This document shows, one piece after another, positions 1 to 5,914 of a stretch of DNA of 5,914 nucleotides; position 1 is the stretch's first letter; the number at the start of each line of letters is the position of its first letter. The translations under genes were made by a program, and so were the position numbers. Below the pieces are notes generated by a model, which had not been told where the DNA came from, did not search any database, and was given only the letters and a program-made list of their open reading frames with translations. This DNA comes from an uncultured Bacteroidota bacterium. Its GTDB lineage: Bacteria; Bacteroidota; Bacteroidia; Chitinophagales; Chitinophagaceae. The stretch spans positions 1 to 5,914 of the forward strand of contig CAMLKS010000170.1 in NCBI GenBank assembly GCA_946480675.1. The letters run 5' to 3'.

Positions 1-21
1 TTTTAAGATAACTATAACATT

Positions 22-834
22 TTACCTTTCAAATAGCAACACGATCCAGTTATTCAGCGTATCAGTCTTTTTATAAACAAATCCTGCCACAACTGCAGCA
101 TCTCTAATTATCGGCTCATCCTCCTGCAATAGCCCGCTCATCAGTATCTTGCCACCGGGCTTCAATAGTTGGTGCATCTGCCCCATATATTCCAACAATA
201 TGTGGCGGTTGATATTGGCCAGGACTATATCATAAGTACCCTGCAAATCATCTATAGGTTCCAGCGATATTGTGGTGTGCTTCGTGCTATTTCGTTGTAA
301 ATTTTCTATGGCATTGTCGTAAGACCATTGGTCATTATCGATGCCCAGCACTTCTGTTGCCCCCAGCTTTTCAGCCAATATGGCTAATATGCCCGTACCG
401 GTACCAAAGTCAAATACTTTCTTCCCGTTAAAATCCAGTAGGCTCATTTCCTTCATCACCAGGCGGGTGGTAGCATGGTGCCCGGTACCGAATGACATCT
501 TGGGTGTGATGACGATTTCATACATGGTATTTACAGGTATCTTATGAAAATCGGCCCTTACGGTACAAAAGCCTTCTACTATCACCGGTTGAAAATTGCG
601 CTCCCACTCGGCATTCCAGTTTTGTTGCGCTATACTGCCTACCTCGTATGAAACGCCGTACTTATTCGCTATCTCTTCAACTTGCTCTATTTCATACGCA
701 CCTGCCGTCATATAAGCTTCCAAGCTGCTTTCTTTTTCTTCAAAGCCATCAAAACCTAATGCCGCCAGTTCGGCTATCAGTATTTCCCTGAGGCTTACAT
801 TTTCTGTATGAAACGTGATTTTATCGTATGTCAT
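22..834 (-). CDS. prmA: Ribosomal protein L11 methyltransferase PrmA
   Basis: PrmA is a cytoplasmic SAM-dependent enzyme that methylates amino groups of ribosomal protein L11. The 270-residue protein has the family layout: an N-terminal L11-recognition region (about 1-100), then a Rossmann methyltransferase domain. Visible motifs are PKMSFGTGHHATT (111-123), the SAM-binding motif I FDFGTGTGILAI (141-152, with Thr where many homologues have Cys), the acidic GIDNDQW strand end (164-170), LANINRHIL (205-213) and LKPGGKILMSG (224-234). The length is slightly below the roughly 290 residues of E. coli PrmA, as is common in Bacteroidota. I chose the ATG at 834 because MTYDKITF matches the usual start of the family. 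The frame stays open to an ATG at 864, but those 10 extra codons span a promoter-like box. The gene follows the OmpA-family gene after 104 bp containing a terminator, so it probably has its own promoter. Identity is secure; only the start is open. Confidence 0.95.
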   Translation of the reverse strand: MTYDKITFHTENVSLREILIAELAALGFDGFEEKESSLEAYMTAGAYEIEQVEEIANKYGVSYEVGSIAQQNWNAEWERNFQPVIVEGFCTVRADFHKIPVNTMYEIVITPKMSFGTGHHATTRLVMKEMSLLDFNGKKVFDFGTGTGILAILAEKLGATEVLGIDNDQWSYDNAIENLQRNSTKHTTISLEPIDDLQGTYDIVLANINRHILLEYMGQMHQLLKPGGKILMSGLLQEDEPIIRDAAVVAGFVYKKTDTLNNWIVLLFER

Positions 835-841
835 TGGCCTG

Positions 842-849
842 CAAAAGTA
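842..849 (-). promoter_or_regulatory. Candidate -7 promoter box for prmA
   Basis: On the minus strand this reads TACTTTTG, an exact match to the Bacteroidota -7 consensus TAnnTTTG, and is followed by C. With the box at about -10 to -3, transcription would begin near position 839, leaving a leader of only about five bases before the ATG at 834. I find no TTG at the usual 17-23 base spacing upstream, so the assignment rests on the -7 box, its position and the terminator just behind it. Confidence 0.5.
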
Positions 850-870
850 GCTAACTTGGCTCAATAGTAT

Positions 871-904
871 CCTAAAACAAATATCCCCGCTGTTGCGGGG
901 ATAT
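871..904 (-). terminator. Intrinsic terminator after the OmpA-family gene
   Basis: ATATCCCCGC (881-890) and GCGGGGATAT (895-904) form a perfect 10-bp stem closed by a 4-base loop. On the minus strand the stem is followed by TTTGTTTTAGG, a U-rich tract. It begins about 35 bases past the stop codon of the OmpA-family gene and lies upstream of the prmA box, which fits termination of the upstream transcript. On the plus strand the following bases are A-rich, so one-directional action is more likely. Confidence 0.8.
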
Positions 905-938
905 GATAAATAAAATACTTGTTATGGTTCGGCAAGGG

Positions 939-3119
939 TTATTTTACCCTGCTGCCTGGTTTTCCTACTTCAGATTCAGGATCAGCCTCGCTGTCTTCGT
1001 TCATGCTCTCATCCTGTATCAGGTTTTTAGACTGTTCGTCCATATTACCCGGTTTAGCACTGTTGTACAGTATGCGGCGTGTAGGCACATCCGTTACGAT
1101 ACGGAATTCTGTACGACGGTTCAGCTGGCGGCCTGTTGGGTTATCTTTACCATTATTTGCTGTGTTAGAAGCAGCTGGCATAGATTCACCGAAACCTTTA
1201 GCTATCATACGGCTTTGCTCGATGCCCGCACCTACCAGGTAATCTATTACTGCTTGTGCACGACGCTCAGAAAGTGCTTTGTTGTATGCATCTGTACCTT
1301 TTGAATCGGTGAAAGCATAAACCTCTACAGTAAATGAAGGGTTATCTTTCAGGAAAGATGACAGAGAATCCAGAGAAGCTACAGACTCAGGACGCAGCGT
1401 TGCTTTGTCATAATCGTAGTACACATTGCTTACTGCGAAGGTATATACCGGAGTTATTTCATCCATATATATAGTAACGCTTACGGTATCATCCGGGTCG
1501 GTACGTTTTACATCCATTGTGTTTACAGAAGCACGTGTAGAAGCGAAACCTTGTTTATCGCCTGTGAAAACATAAGACTTACCACGTCCGATGTTGAAAC
1601 CGAAGTTACCATCTGCTGAGTTGAATGTTTTCAGGTCGCCTGTTTGGTCTACCATTTTCACCACCACTTCAGTCATTGGCTGTTGTGATTTACGGTCGAT
1701 AACTTTACCGAGTACTACCAGTTTAGGCTCGTACTGTATACGCCAGATGTCATCGCAACATGTAGGGTTTTTCAGTGCTATAGAACCTACACGGTTTGAT
1801 ACCACATAAGCATCCGGTTTGCCAAGAGGATCTTTTACAAAATACAGCTCATCTGCCGCAGAGTTGATGGGGTAACCCAGGTTCGTCAGATTAGTATAAC
1901 GGGAAGGCCCGCCATCAGCTGAGTAGATATCGAAACCACCCATAGTAGCCCAGCCGTTAGATGCAAAGTATAATTTATTGATGCGGCTATCGTAGTAAGG
2001 CGTTTGCTCGTCTTTTTCTGTATTGATTTGCTTACCTGCGTTTTGCGGACGGCGGTAAGTATTATTGCGGGGATCGATAACTGAATACCAGATATCATAA
2101 CCGCCACGGCTTTGCAAAGAACGGTTTGAAGAGAAGAACAGTACCTCTTTTTTGCCCACTTTAGCGCAATAAGGTTGCGTGTTAGAACCACCTTCGTTTA
2201 TACCTTCACCCAGCAGTTCCGGCTCACCCCATTTGGCTTTCTCAAATTTTGAAACGTATATTTTACAGATCACTTTCAGAGAATCTTCTTCAGCACATTT
2301 TGTGAAGTAGAACCTATCACCACCCGGGCTATAGCTACCGTTACCAACGTGTGCTTTATTGGTATTAAAACCACCATCCCTGAATTCCAGAGGCCATTGG
2401 AAAGAATCAACACGGTCTACATAAGCTTGCTTATGAGATACCATGAAGCGCGACATATATTCATCACGGTCTTTTTTATTGATCTCTACAGGGTTGTTCT
2501 GACGCATAGTAGAGAACAGCAACGCACTGTCACCCAGGGGCAATGGCGCAGACTCTGTATAGGCGCTGTTAACGTTAGGCCCTGCGTTCAGGATGGTTAC
2601 AGCTTCCGGATTCTTAATAGAATTCATAGCCATATTAGCACCTTCAATTTCACGCTGTGCCTGTTTCTTCAGTTTCTTGAAGGTTTTAGGGTTATCAGCA
2701 ATGAATTTGTTGAAAGCTGCGATAGCGTCGTCATAACGGCCCTGCTGTTTCAGCATGATGCCGCTTTTGAATATCGCTTCAGGATACAGCTTTGAAGACA
2801 TAGCATACACTTCTGCATAATAGTTTGCAGCTGGTGCATAGTCACGTGTCATCCAGTAACACTCAGCAAGCTGATACGTAAGGTACGGGTTACGCTCGTC
2901 CTCCTGTTTCAGTTGTTGATAATATTCAATGGCGTTGAAGTAACTACCTTCTTTGAAGAGGCCATCAGCCCAACGTAATTTTTTATAGTAAGGAAGCTTC
3001 GATACCGGATCGTTAGCTTTGTTTCTGTACTTTTCTTTACGTTGCTGCTGTGCATTAGCATCAAATTGAATAGTAACTAGAACCGTTGCAAGGATGAGGA
3101 GCAGCCAATTTTTTCTCAT
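939..3119 (-). CDS. OmpA-family multidomain envelope protein, PorE-like (TPR, PD40 propeller, CRD-like, OmpA C-terminal)
   Basis: This 726-residue protein is probably exported to the periplasm and fixed to peptidoglycan. The signal peptide (about 1-23) ends at ANA before QQQ and has no lipobox cysteine. TPR-like helices follow at about 45-165. A PD40/WD40-like propeller spans about 180-460, with repeats such as LFFSSNRSLQSRGGYDIWYS and LYFASNGWATMGGFDIYS and the NPTCCDDIW motif (451-459). A carboxypeptidase-regulatory-like beta domain lies at about 467-552. The OmpA domain (about 560-676) contains YYDYDKATLRPES, FTDSKGTDAYNKALSERRAQ and GRQLNRRTEFRI; D605 and R620 align with the peptidoglycan-binding Asp and Arg of E. 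coli OmpA. A polar, acidic tail of about 45 residues ends the protein. This domain order is that of PorE (PG1058) of the Porphyromonas gingivalis type IX secretion system, and the PorP-family neighbour supports that reading. Bacteroidota carry several paralogues of this type, so orthology with PorE is inference; the domain calls are firm. No good Shine-Dalgarno sequence precedes the ATG. Confidence 0.93.
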   Translation of the reverse strand: MRKNWLLLILATVLVTIQFDANAQQQRKEKYRNKANDPVSKLPYYKKLRWADGLFKEGSYFNAIEYYQQLKQEDERNPYLTYQLAECYWMTRDYAPAANYYAEVYAMSSKLYPEAIFKSGIMLKQQGRYDDAIAAFNKFIADNPKTFKKLKKQAQREIEGANMAMNSIKNPEAVTILNAGPNVNSAYTESAPLPLGDSALLFSTMRQNNPVEINKKDRDEYMSRFMVSHKQAYVDRVDSFQWPLEFRDGGFNTNKAHVGNGSYSPGGDRFYFTKCAEEDSLKVICKIYVSKFEKAKWGEPELLGEGINEGGSNTQPYCAKVGKKEVLFFSSNRSLQSRGGYDIWYSVIDPRNNTYRRPQNAGKQINTEKDEQTPYYDSRINKLYFASNGWATMGGFDIYSADGGPSRYTNLTNLGYPINSAADELYFVKDPLGKPDAYVVSNRVGSIALKNPTCCDDIWRIQYEPKLVVLGKVIDRKSQQPMTEVVVKMVDQTGDLKTFNSADGNFGFNIGRGKSYVFTGDKQGFASTRASVNTMDVKRTDPDDTVSVTIYMDEITPVYTFAVSNVYYDYDKATLRPESVASLDSLSSFLKDNPSFTVEVYAFTDSKGTDAYNKALSERRAQAVIDYLVGAGIEQSRMIAKGFGESMPAASNTANNGKDNPTGRQLNRRTEFRIVTDVPTRRILYNSAKPGNMDEQSKNLIQDESMNEDSEADPESEVGKPGSRVK

Positions 3120-3125
3120 GTTAGC

Positions 3126-3145
3126 GAGCGTTGTTGAGCGTTGTT
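3126..3145. repeat. Perfect 10-bp tandem duplication in the OmpA-family leader
   Basis: GAGCGTTGTT occurs twice in direct succession on the plus strand, ending 6 bases upstream of the minus-strand start codon at 3119. In the transcript it reads as two AACAACGCTC units inside a predicted leader of roughly 30 bases. It could be a leader or translation element, or a recent slippage duplication; the sequence does not decide between them. Confidence 0.7.
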
Positions 3146-3153
3146 AATGGGTA

Positions 3154-3161
3154 TAAAAGTA
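3154..3161 (-). promoter_or_regulatory. Candidate -7 promoter box for the OmpA-family gene
   Basis: The minus strand reads TACTTTTA, seven bases in common with the TACTTTTG boxes of prmA and ftsK and one mismatch from TAnnTTTG. It sits between the upstream terminator and the gene and predicts a leader of about 30 bases. I see no TTG at proper spacing, so this is tentative. Confidence 0.35.
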
Positions 3162-3172
3162 TAAATTGCTTT

Positions 3173-3218
3173 AAAAAAAAGAAAGGGCTTTAAAAAATTT
3201 TTTTGCCCTTTCTTTTTT
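3173..3218 (-). terminator. Intrinsic terminator after the PorP-family gene
   Basis: GAAAGGGC (3181-3188) pairs with GCCCTTTC (3205-3212), extended by six A-T pairs on the outside (3175-3180 with 3213-3218) for a 14-bp stem. On the minus strand the GC-rich core is followed by eight Us. The 16-base loop is itself an A-run next to a T-run. It begins about 16 bases past the PorP-family stop codon. The outer arms are A on one side and T on the other, so it could also act on plus-strand transcripts, but no plus-strand gene needs it. Confidence 0.82.
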
Positions 3219-3233
3219 GTTATGTTTTCCTTA

Positions 3234-4274
3234 TTAGAAGCGCGAGCAAGGATAGATCAGCTTACGTGCAAAATCAATCGGGTCGGGCGCCGTGTAGATC
3301 AGTGAAATTTCAAAACCACCATTACCGTTCGATGCCGTTTTCAGGTTGGATGTGTTGTAGTCGTAGCTAACACCCACACGCAGGCCTTTAAATTCCAAAC
3401 CGGCATTGATCATTACAGCATCGCTGTTGCGGTAGTAACCACCCAGAAATACCGCTGTAGTGAAGTTGCGGAACTCGGGGTTACCTACTATCAGGTGAAA
3501 TTCGTTACCTGCTACTACTTCTGTAGCGGTAGACTGTGTTTGGTACAGGAATGCAGGACGCAGGCTGAAAGTTTCGCTCAGGTAAGCTATAGCACCTACT
3601 TGTGCTGTATAGCGCATACCCAGGCCCACTTCGCTATTGCGTTTCTTCATCAGCGATTCCTGTGGTTGGTTTAGGTTATTGGCACCAACACCCAGGGTAT
3701 AGCCAAAATTAGAACCTATACTGTGGGCCCATGCGATACCCGCATTGATAGTGGCATAAGAAACCTTGTTGTTCATGGGTTCAACACCTGAACCCGGCTC
3801 AAAGCTACCATTGTTGAATTCGTTAGGGAAATACAGCCTGGTCAGGTCGATACTCTTTTGCGTGTACCCACCCTGGAAGCCTACCGAAAGCACTTTATCC
3901 TGGTTGCTACCCAAAAACTTGTGATAGGCTACTGAAGCCAATGCCGACAGGTTAGACAAATTGCCATCGCCTGCACGGTCGTTATACAATTGTATACCAC
4001 CAGCCAGGTAATCATCTATCGTAAGGTCACTAACAATCGGAGCGTCTACAGATACTGCATATGTTTTGAACGGCGATGTTACACTCCTCCACTGGTCACG
4101 GTAGATAGCTGTAGCACGCCACTGTCCGCTGAAGTTGCCGGTAAAGGCCGGGTTTATTACCAACGGCGCACCTTTAAACTGCGTAAAGTGAATATCTTGC
4201 GCCTTAGAGGTTTGTACAGTAAGTGCTAACGCAGCTAAGAGGCTTACTCGGCTGATTGTATTTTTCATCGTCAT
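3234..4274 (-). CDS. PorP/SprF-family type IX secretion system outer-membrane protein
   Basis: Members of this family are predicted outer-membrane beta-barrels. PorP of P. gingivalis is needed for type IX secretion, and SprF of Flavobacterium is needed to deliver the gliding adhesin SprB. The 346-residue product has a signal peptide (cleavage predicted after SKA, residue 25), then the family hallmark QDIHFTQF...NPAFTG (26-46), YRDQWRSVTSPFKTY (58-72), NDRAGDGNLS (98-107) and many alternating strands. It closes with LRVGVSYDYNTSNL (298-311), GGFEISLIY (319-327) and a terminal PCSRF, close to the usual CPRF-type end. A second ATG at 4268 gives the more typical MKN start and is equally possible; a weak AAGG (plus-strand 4286-4289) lies 11 bases before the ATG at 4274. 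The PorE-like gene lies 114 bp downstream on the same strand, separated by a terminator. Family assignment is strong. Whether this is the core PorP or a substrate-specific SprF-like paralogue cannot be told. Confidence 0.92.
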   Translation of the reverse strand: MTMKNTISRVSLLAALALTVQTSKAQDIHFTQFKGAPLVINPAFTGNFSGQWRATAIYRDQWRSVTSPFKTYAVSVDAPIVSDLTIDDYLAGGIQLYNDRAGDGNLSNLSALASVAYHKFLGSNQDKVLSVGFQGGYTQKSIDLTRLYFPNEFNNGSFEPGSGVEPMNNKVSYATINAGIAWAHSIGSNFGYTLGVGANNLNQPQESLMKKRNSEVGLGMRYTAQVGAIAYLSETFSLRPAFLYQTQSTATEVVAGNEFHLIVGNPEFRNFTTAVFLGGYYRNSDAVMINAGLEFKGLRVGVSYDYNTSNLKTASNGNGGFEISLIYTAPDPIDFARKLIYPCSRF

Positions 4275-4639
4275 GATATTGTTAACCTTAATTATTGTTT
4301 TCTTTTTGTTTTTGAGGCGATTTTAACCTTTTGTTACACAATTCATTTTTCGCACAACGGTTCAAAATACGCAAATATTTCAAAGTTGCAATGCCCATCT
4401 CTATTATTTTTTAATCCGTACTACGCTCAAAAATATCTGCACTATCCGTCAATACTCACTTTGGGCTATGCATGTATTGTTTAGACAGTAAATAAAATGG
4501 CAGGGTTGGTTTTTATAATAAGTTCTTTCAAAATACATTAAATAACAAAATAAACCCATGCATTTATTCCTCCGAAAAATAGAAAATAAATACAAAATCG
4601 AAGCTTTTTTTATCCCACTTACTTTGCGCTATTATATTG
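4275..4639. other. AT-rich divergent intergenic spacer
   Basis: This stretch separates the divergent PorP-family and ftsK genes. I find no credible protein gene, tRNA-like fold, repeat array or strong terminator in it. It presumably holds both promoters; the PorP-side candidate is listed separately. ATGCAT occurs twice (near 4468 and at 4558) in similar contexts, TGCATGTATT and TGCATTTATT, which may be chance. The second contains an ATG in frame with ftsK. Confidence 0.6.
4363..4391 (-). promoter_or_regulatory. Candidate promoter of the PorP-family gene
   Basis: On the minus strand TTG (4389-4391) is followed after 19 bases by TATTTTG (4363-4369), close to the Bacteroidota pattern TTG-N17-23-TAnnTTTG but one base short in the -7 box. 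Transcription would begin near 4358-4360, giving an AT-rich leader of about 85 bases. The region is AT-rich enough for chance matches. Confidence 0.35.
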
Positions 4640-4648
4640 TACTTTTGC
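4640..4648 (+). promoter_or_regulatory. Candidate -7 promoter box for ftsK
   Basis: TACTTTTGC matches the Bacteroidota -7 consensus TAnnTTTG exactly and is identical over nine bases to the box before prmA. It predicts a start of transcription near 4650 and a leader of about 15 bases to the ATG at 4666. The closest TTG (4624-4626) is only 13 bases upstream, shorter than usual, so no convincing -33 element is visible. Confidence 0.5.
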
Positions 4649-4665
4649 CGCTGCTATTGCCAACT

Positions 4666-5914
4666 ATGGCCAAAAATTCAACTAAAGACACTAAAAAGGC
4701 TCCCAAACAACAGGAAACGCCCATTGCACCGCAGGTTATTATAGACCGTCGTAAGCAATGGAGGCTGGGTTTGGGCATATTTTGCCTGCTATCAGGCATT
4801 TTCATCACTATTTCCATCATCAGCTACTTCTTCAACTGGACGGTTGATTACAGTAATGTAGACGGGCTCACCTTCAAATCATTGCTTTCGGGCCAGGTAA
4901 CCGCCCAGAACTGGGGCGGGCGCCTGGGTGCTGCCGTATCGCACGCACTGGTATGGAAAGGTGTTGGCATCGCATCGCTGGTAATAGGGCTGTGGGTAGG
5001 CTCTATCGGCCTCAACCTGATATATGGCAAACGGGTAGTGCCTGTAATGCGCTACCTGCGCTGGTTATCGCTGCTCTTATTATTAGTGGCCCCTATCCTT
5101 GCTTACCTGATGCCGAATGCGGAATTTCCTTACGGCGGCGCATTGGGCAACGAGGCCATCAGCTATATGAATGGCTTTTTCGGCTATGGCGGCACGGGTA
5201 TGATACTGCTGGCTGCTACCTGCTTTGTAGCGTTTGTAGTATTTGCGCTGGATATTTCTCCCTTGCTGCGCCGCGCTAAGCGCACAGCACAGGCCGTTGC
5301 CAACCTGATGCCTACCCCTGTAAAGGTGAATGCGCAGGAAGATGCAACCGAAGAAAATGATGAAGAAACACCTGCCGGAGAACCTGTCTTAAAAACAGTA
5401 AAAACAGAAGGTGGCGATTTTATAAAACCCATATTGGTAGATGAAGAAACAGGCGAGGTGCACGATTGGAACATGTCGTTGGTAGATAAGGGCGCACCGC
5501 ATACCAATGTGCTGAACACCACGCCTGAGCCTGCTTTGGCGCTGCCCGAAGAAGAAGAGCTTTATGAAGAAGAAATAGAAGAGGAAGAAGAAGAGCCCGT
5601 TGCGGAAATGGAACTGGAAGTGCCTGAAGCGCCAAAAAAATCAAAACTGCCGGAAACACCGGAACTGGATATAGAGATCATTCAACAGGAGGAAGAACCT
5701 GCTGTGATAGCACATGGCGGCCACATCAGCCTGGAAGATGATGAACGGTATGCGCCCGAGCTGGACCTGCCGAGCTATAAATTCCCCACGCTCGACCTGC
5801 TGGAAGACCGCAGCCAGGAAACCATTACGCTGGATAAAGAAGAACTGGAAAAGAACAAGAACCAGATCATCCAGACGCTGCGCAGCTTTAGTATAGAAAT
5901 TACCCGCATCAGCG
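4666..5914 (+). CDS. ftsK: DNA translocase FtsK, N-terminal part (cut by the window edge)
   Basis: FtsK is a membrane-anchored DNA pump at the division septum that clears and aligns chromosome termini during cell division. The window shows 416 codons with no stop before the edge. After a basic start (MAKNSTKDTKK) come four hydrophobic segments at about 34-56, 97-120, 133-150 and 177-196; the TM1-TM2 loop carries NWGGRLGA (82-89), similar to other Bacteroidota FtsK proteins. A roughly 180-residue linker rich in Glu and Pro follows, with a nearly unbroken acidic stretch at 295-310. The last residues, ELEKNKNQIIQTLRSFSIEI, match the beginning of the FtsK alpha/motor region; the Walker motifs and gamma domain would lie beyond the edge. 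I chose the ATG at 4666 because MAKN-type starts are usual and a -7 box lies just upstream. An in-frame ATG at 4558 would add 36 codons. Identity rests on topology, linker and the motor-entry motif. Confidence 0.9.
   Translation, partial: MAKNSTKDTKKAPKQQETPIAPQVIIDRRKQWRLGLGIFCLLSGIFITISIISYFFNWTVDYSNVDGLTFKSLLSGQVTAQNWGGRLGAAVSHALVWKGVGIASLVIGLWVGSIGLNLIYGKRVVPVMRYLRWLSLLLLLVAPILAYLMPNAEFPYGGALGNEAISYMNGFFGYGGTGMILLAATCFVAFVVFALDISPLLRRAKRTAQAVANLMPTPVKVNAQEDATEENDEETPAGEPVLKTVKTEGGDFIKPILVDEETGEVHDWNMSLVDKGAPHTNVLNTTPEPALALPEEEELYEEEIEEEEEEPVAEMELEVPEAPKKSKLPETPELDIEIIQQEEEPAVIAHGGHISLEDDERYAPELDLPSYKFPTLDLLEDRSQETITLDKEELEKNKNQIIQTLRSFSIEITRIS

Noticed and set aside
835..864. Ten-codon N-terminal extension of PrmA from an ATG at 864
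   Set aside because: The extra residues do not resemble the family N-terminus and the codons span the TACTTTTG promoter-like box.
881..904. Perfect palindrome as a possible operator or recombination site
   Set aside because: The short 4-base loop, the U-rich tract on the minus strand and the position right after a stop codon are better explained by an intrinsic terminator.
903..1304. Plus-strand open frame of 133 codons opposite the 3' part of the OmpA-family gene
   Set aside because: It lies entirely antisense to a well-supported gene, its product is a Cys/Phe/Tyr-rich string without recognisable domain, and it starts inside the terminator stem region.
1886..2191. Minus-strand open frame of 101 codons in another frame of the OmpA-family gene
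   Set aside because: It overlaps the propeller coding region out of frame and has no recognisable features.
2349..2795. Plus-strand open frame of 148 codons opposite the TPR/propeller region
   Set aside because: It is antisense to the conserved coding region, with no family resemblance and no promoter-like box before it.
4275..4639. Possible small RNA or mobile-element remnant in the divergent spacer
   Set aside because: I found no stable GC stem with a U tract, no terminal inverted repeats and no target duplication; the AT-rich composition fits a double promoter region.
5184..5659. Two minus-strand open frames opposite ftsK (5184-5522 and 5420-5659)
   Set aside because: Both are complementary to the membrane/linker part of ftsK; their Ser/Phe/Leu-rich composition simply mirrors the Glu- and Ala-rich codons of the sense strand.

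Overview
The window reads as a piece of a Bacteroidota chromosome, most likely from the Chitinophagaceae or a nearby group (the phylum is firm, the family is a guess). The evidence is a PorP/SprF-family outer-membrane protein, a TPR / beta-propeller / OmpA protein with PorE-like architecture, the phylum's TAnnTTTG-type -7 promoter boxes, and start codons without good Shine-Dalgarno sequences. I see no rRNA, tRNA, CRISPR array, insertion sequence, integrase or phage gene.

Layout, left to right. Positions 22-834 (minus) hold prmA, the ribosomal protein L11 methyltransferase. Positions 939-3119 (minus) hold a 726-residue OmpA-family envelope protein with a signal peptide, TPR-like helices, a PD40-like propeller, a carboxypeptidase-regulatory-like beta domain and a peptidoglycan-binding OmpA domain. 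Positions 3234-4274 (minus) hold a PorP/SprF-family protein. A 391-bp AT-rich divergent spacer follows. From 4666 to the right edge (plus) lies the 5' part of ftsK, cut by the window after 416 codons: four membrane segments, a long acidic linker and the first residues of the motor region.

The three minus-strand genes run in the order porP-like, ompA/porE-like, prmA, but each gap contains a hairpin followed by a U-rich tract on that strand, and candidate -7 boxes follow the hairpins. They are therefore probably separate or only partly coupled transcription units. The PorP-like and PorE-like proteins form a plausible functional pair: an outer-membrane barrel of the type IX secretion / gliding group and a periplasmic, peptidoglycan-anchored partner. 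PrmA (ribosome modification) and FtsK (division and chromosome segregation) are housekeeping genes that simply flank it.

Nothing here is convincingly a previously undescribed system. The points most worth a second look are the PorP/PorE-like pair without an adjacent adhesin, the identical TACTTTTGC boxes very close to the prmA and ftsK starts, the perfect 10-bp tandem repeat in the OmpA-family leader, and an in-frame upstream ATG before ftsK.
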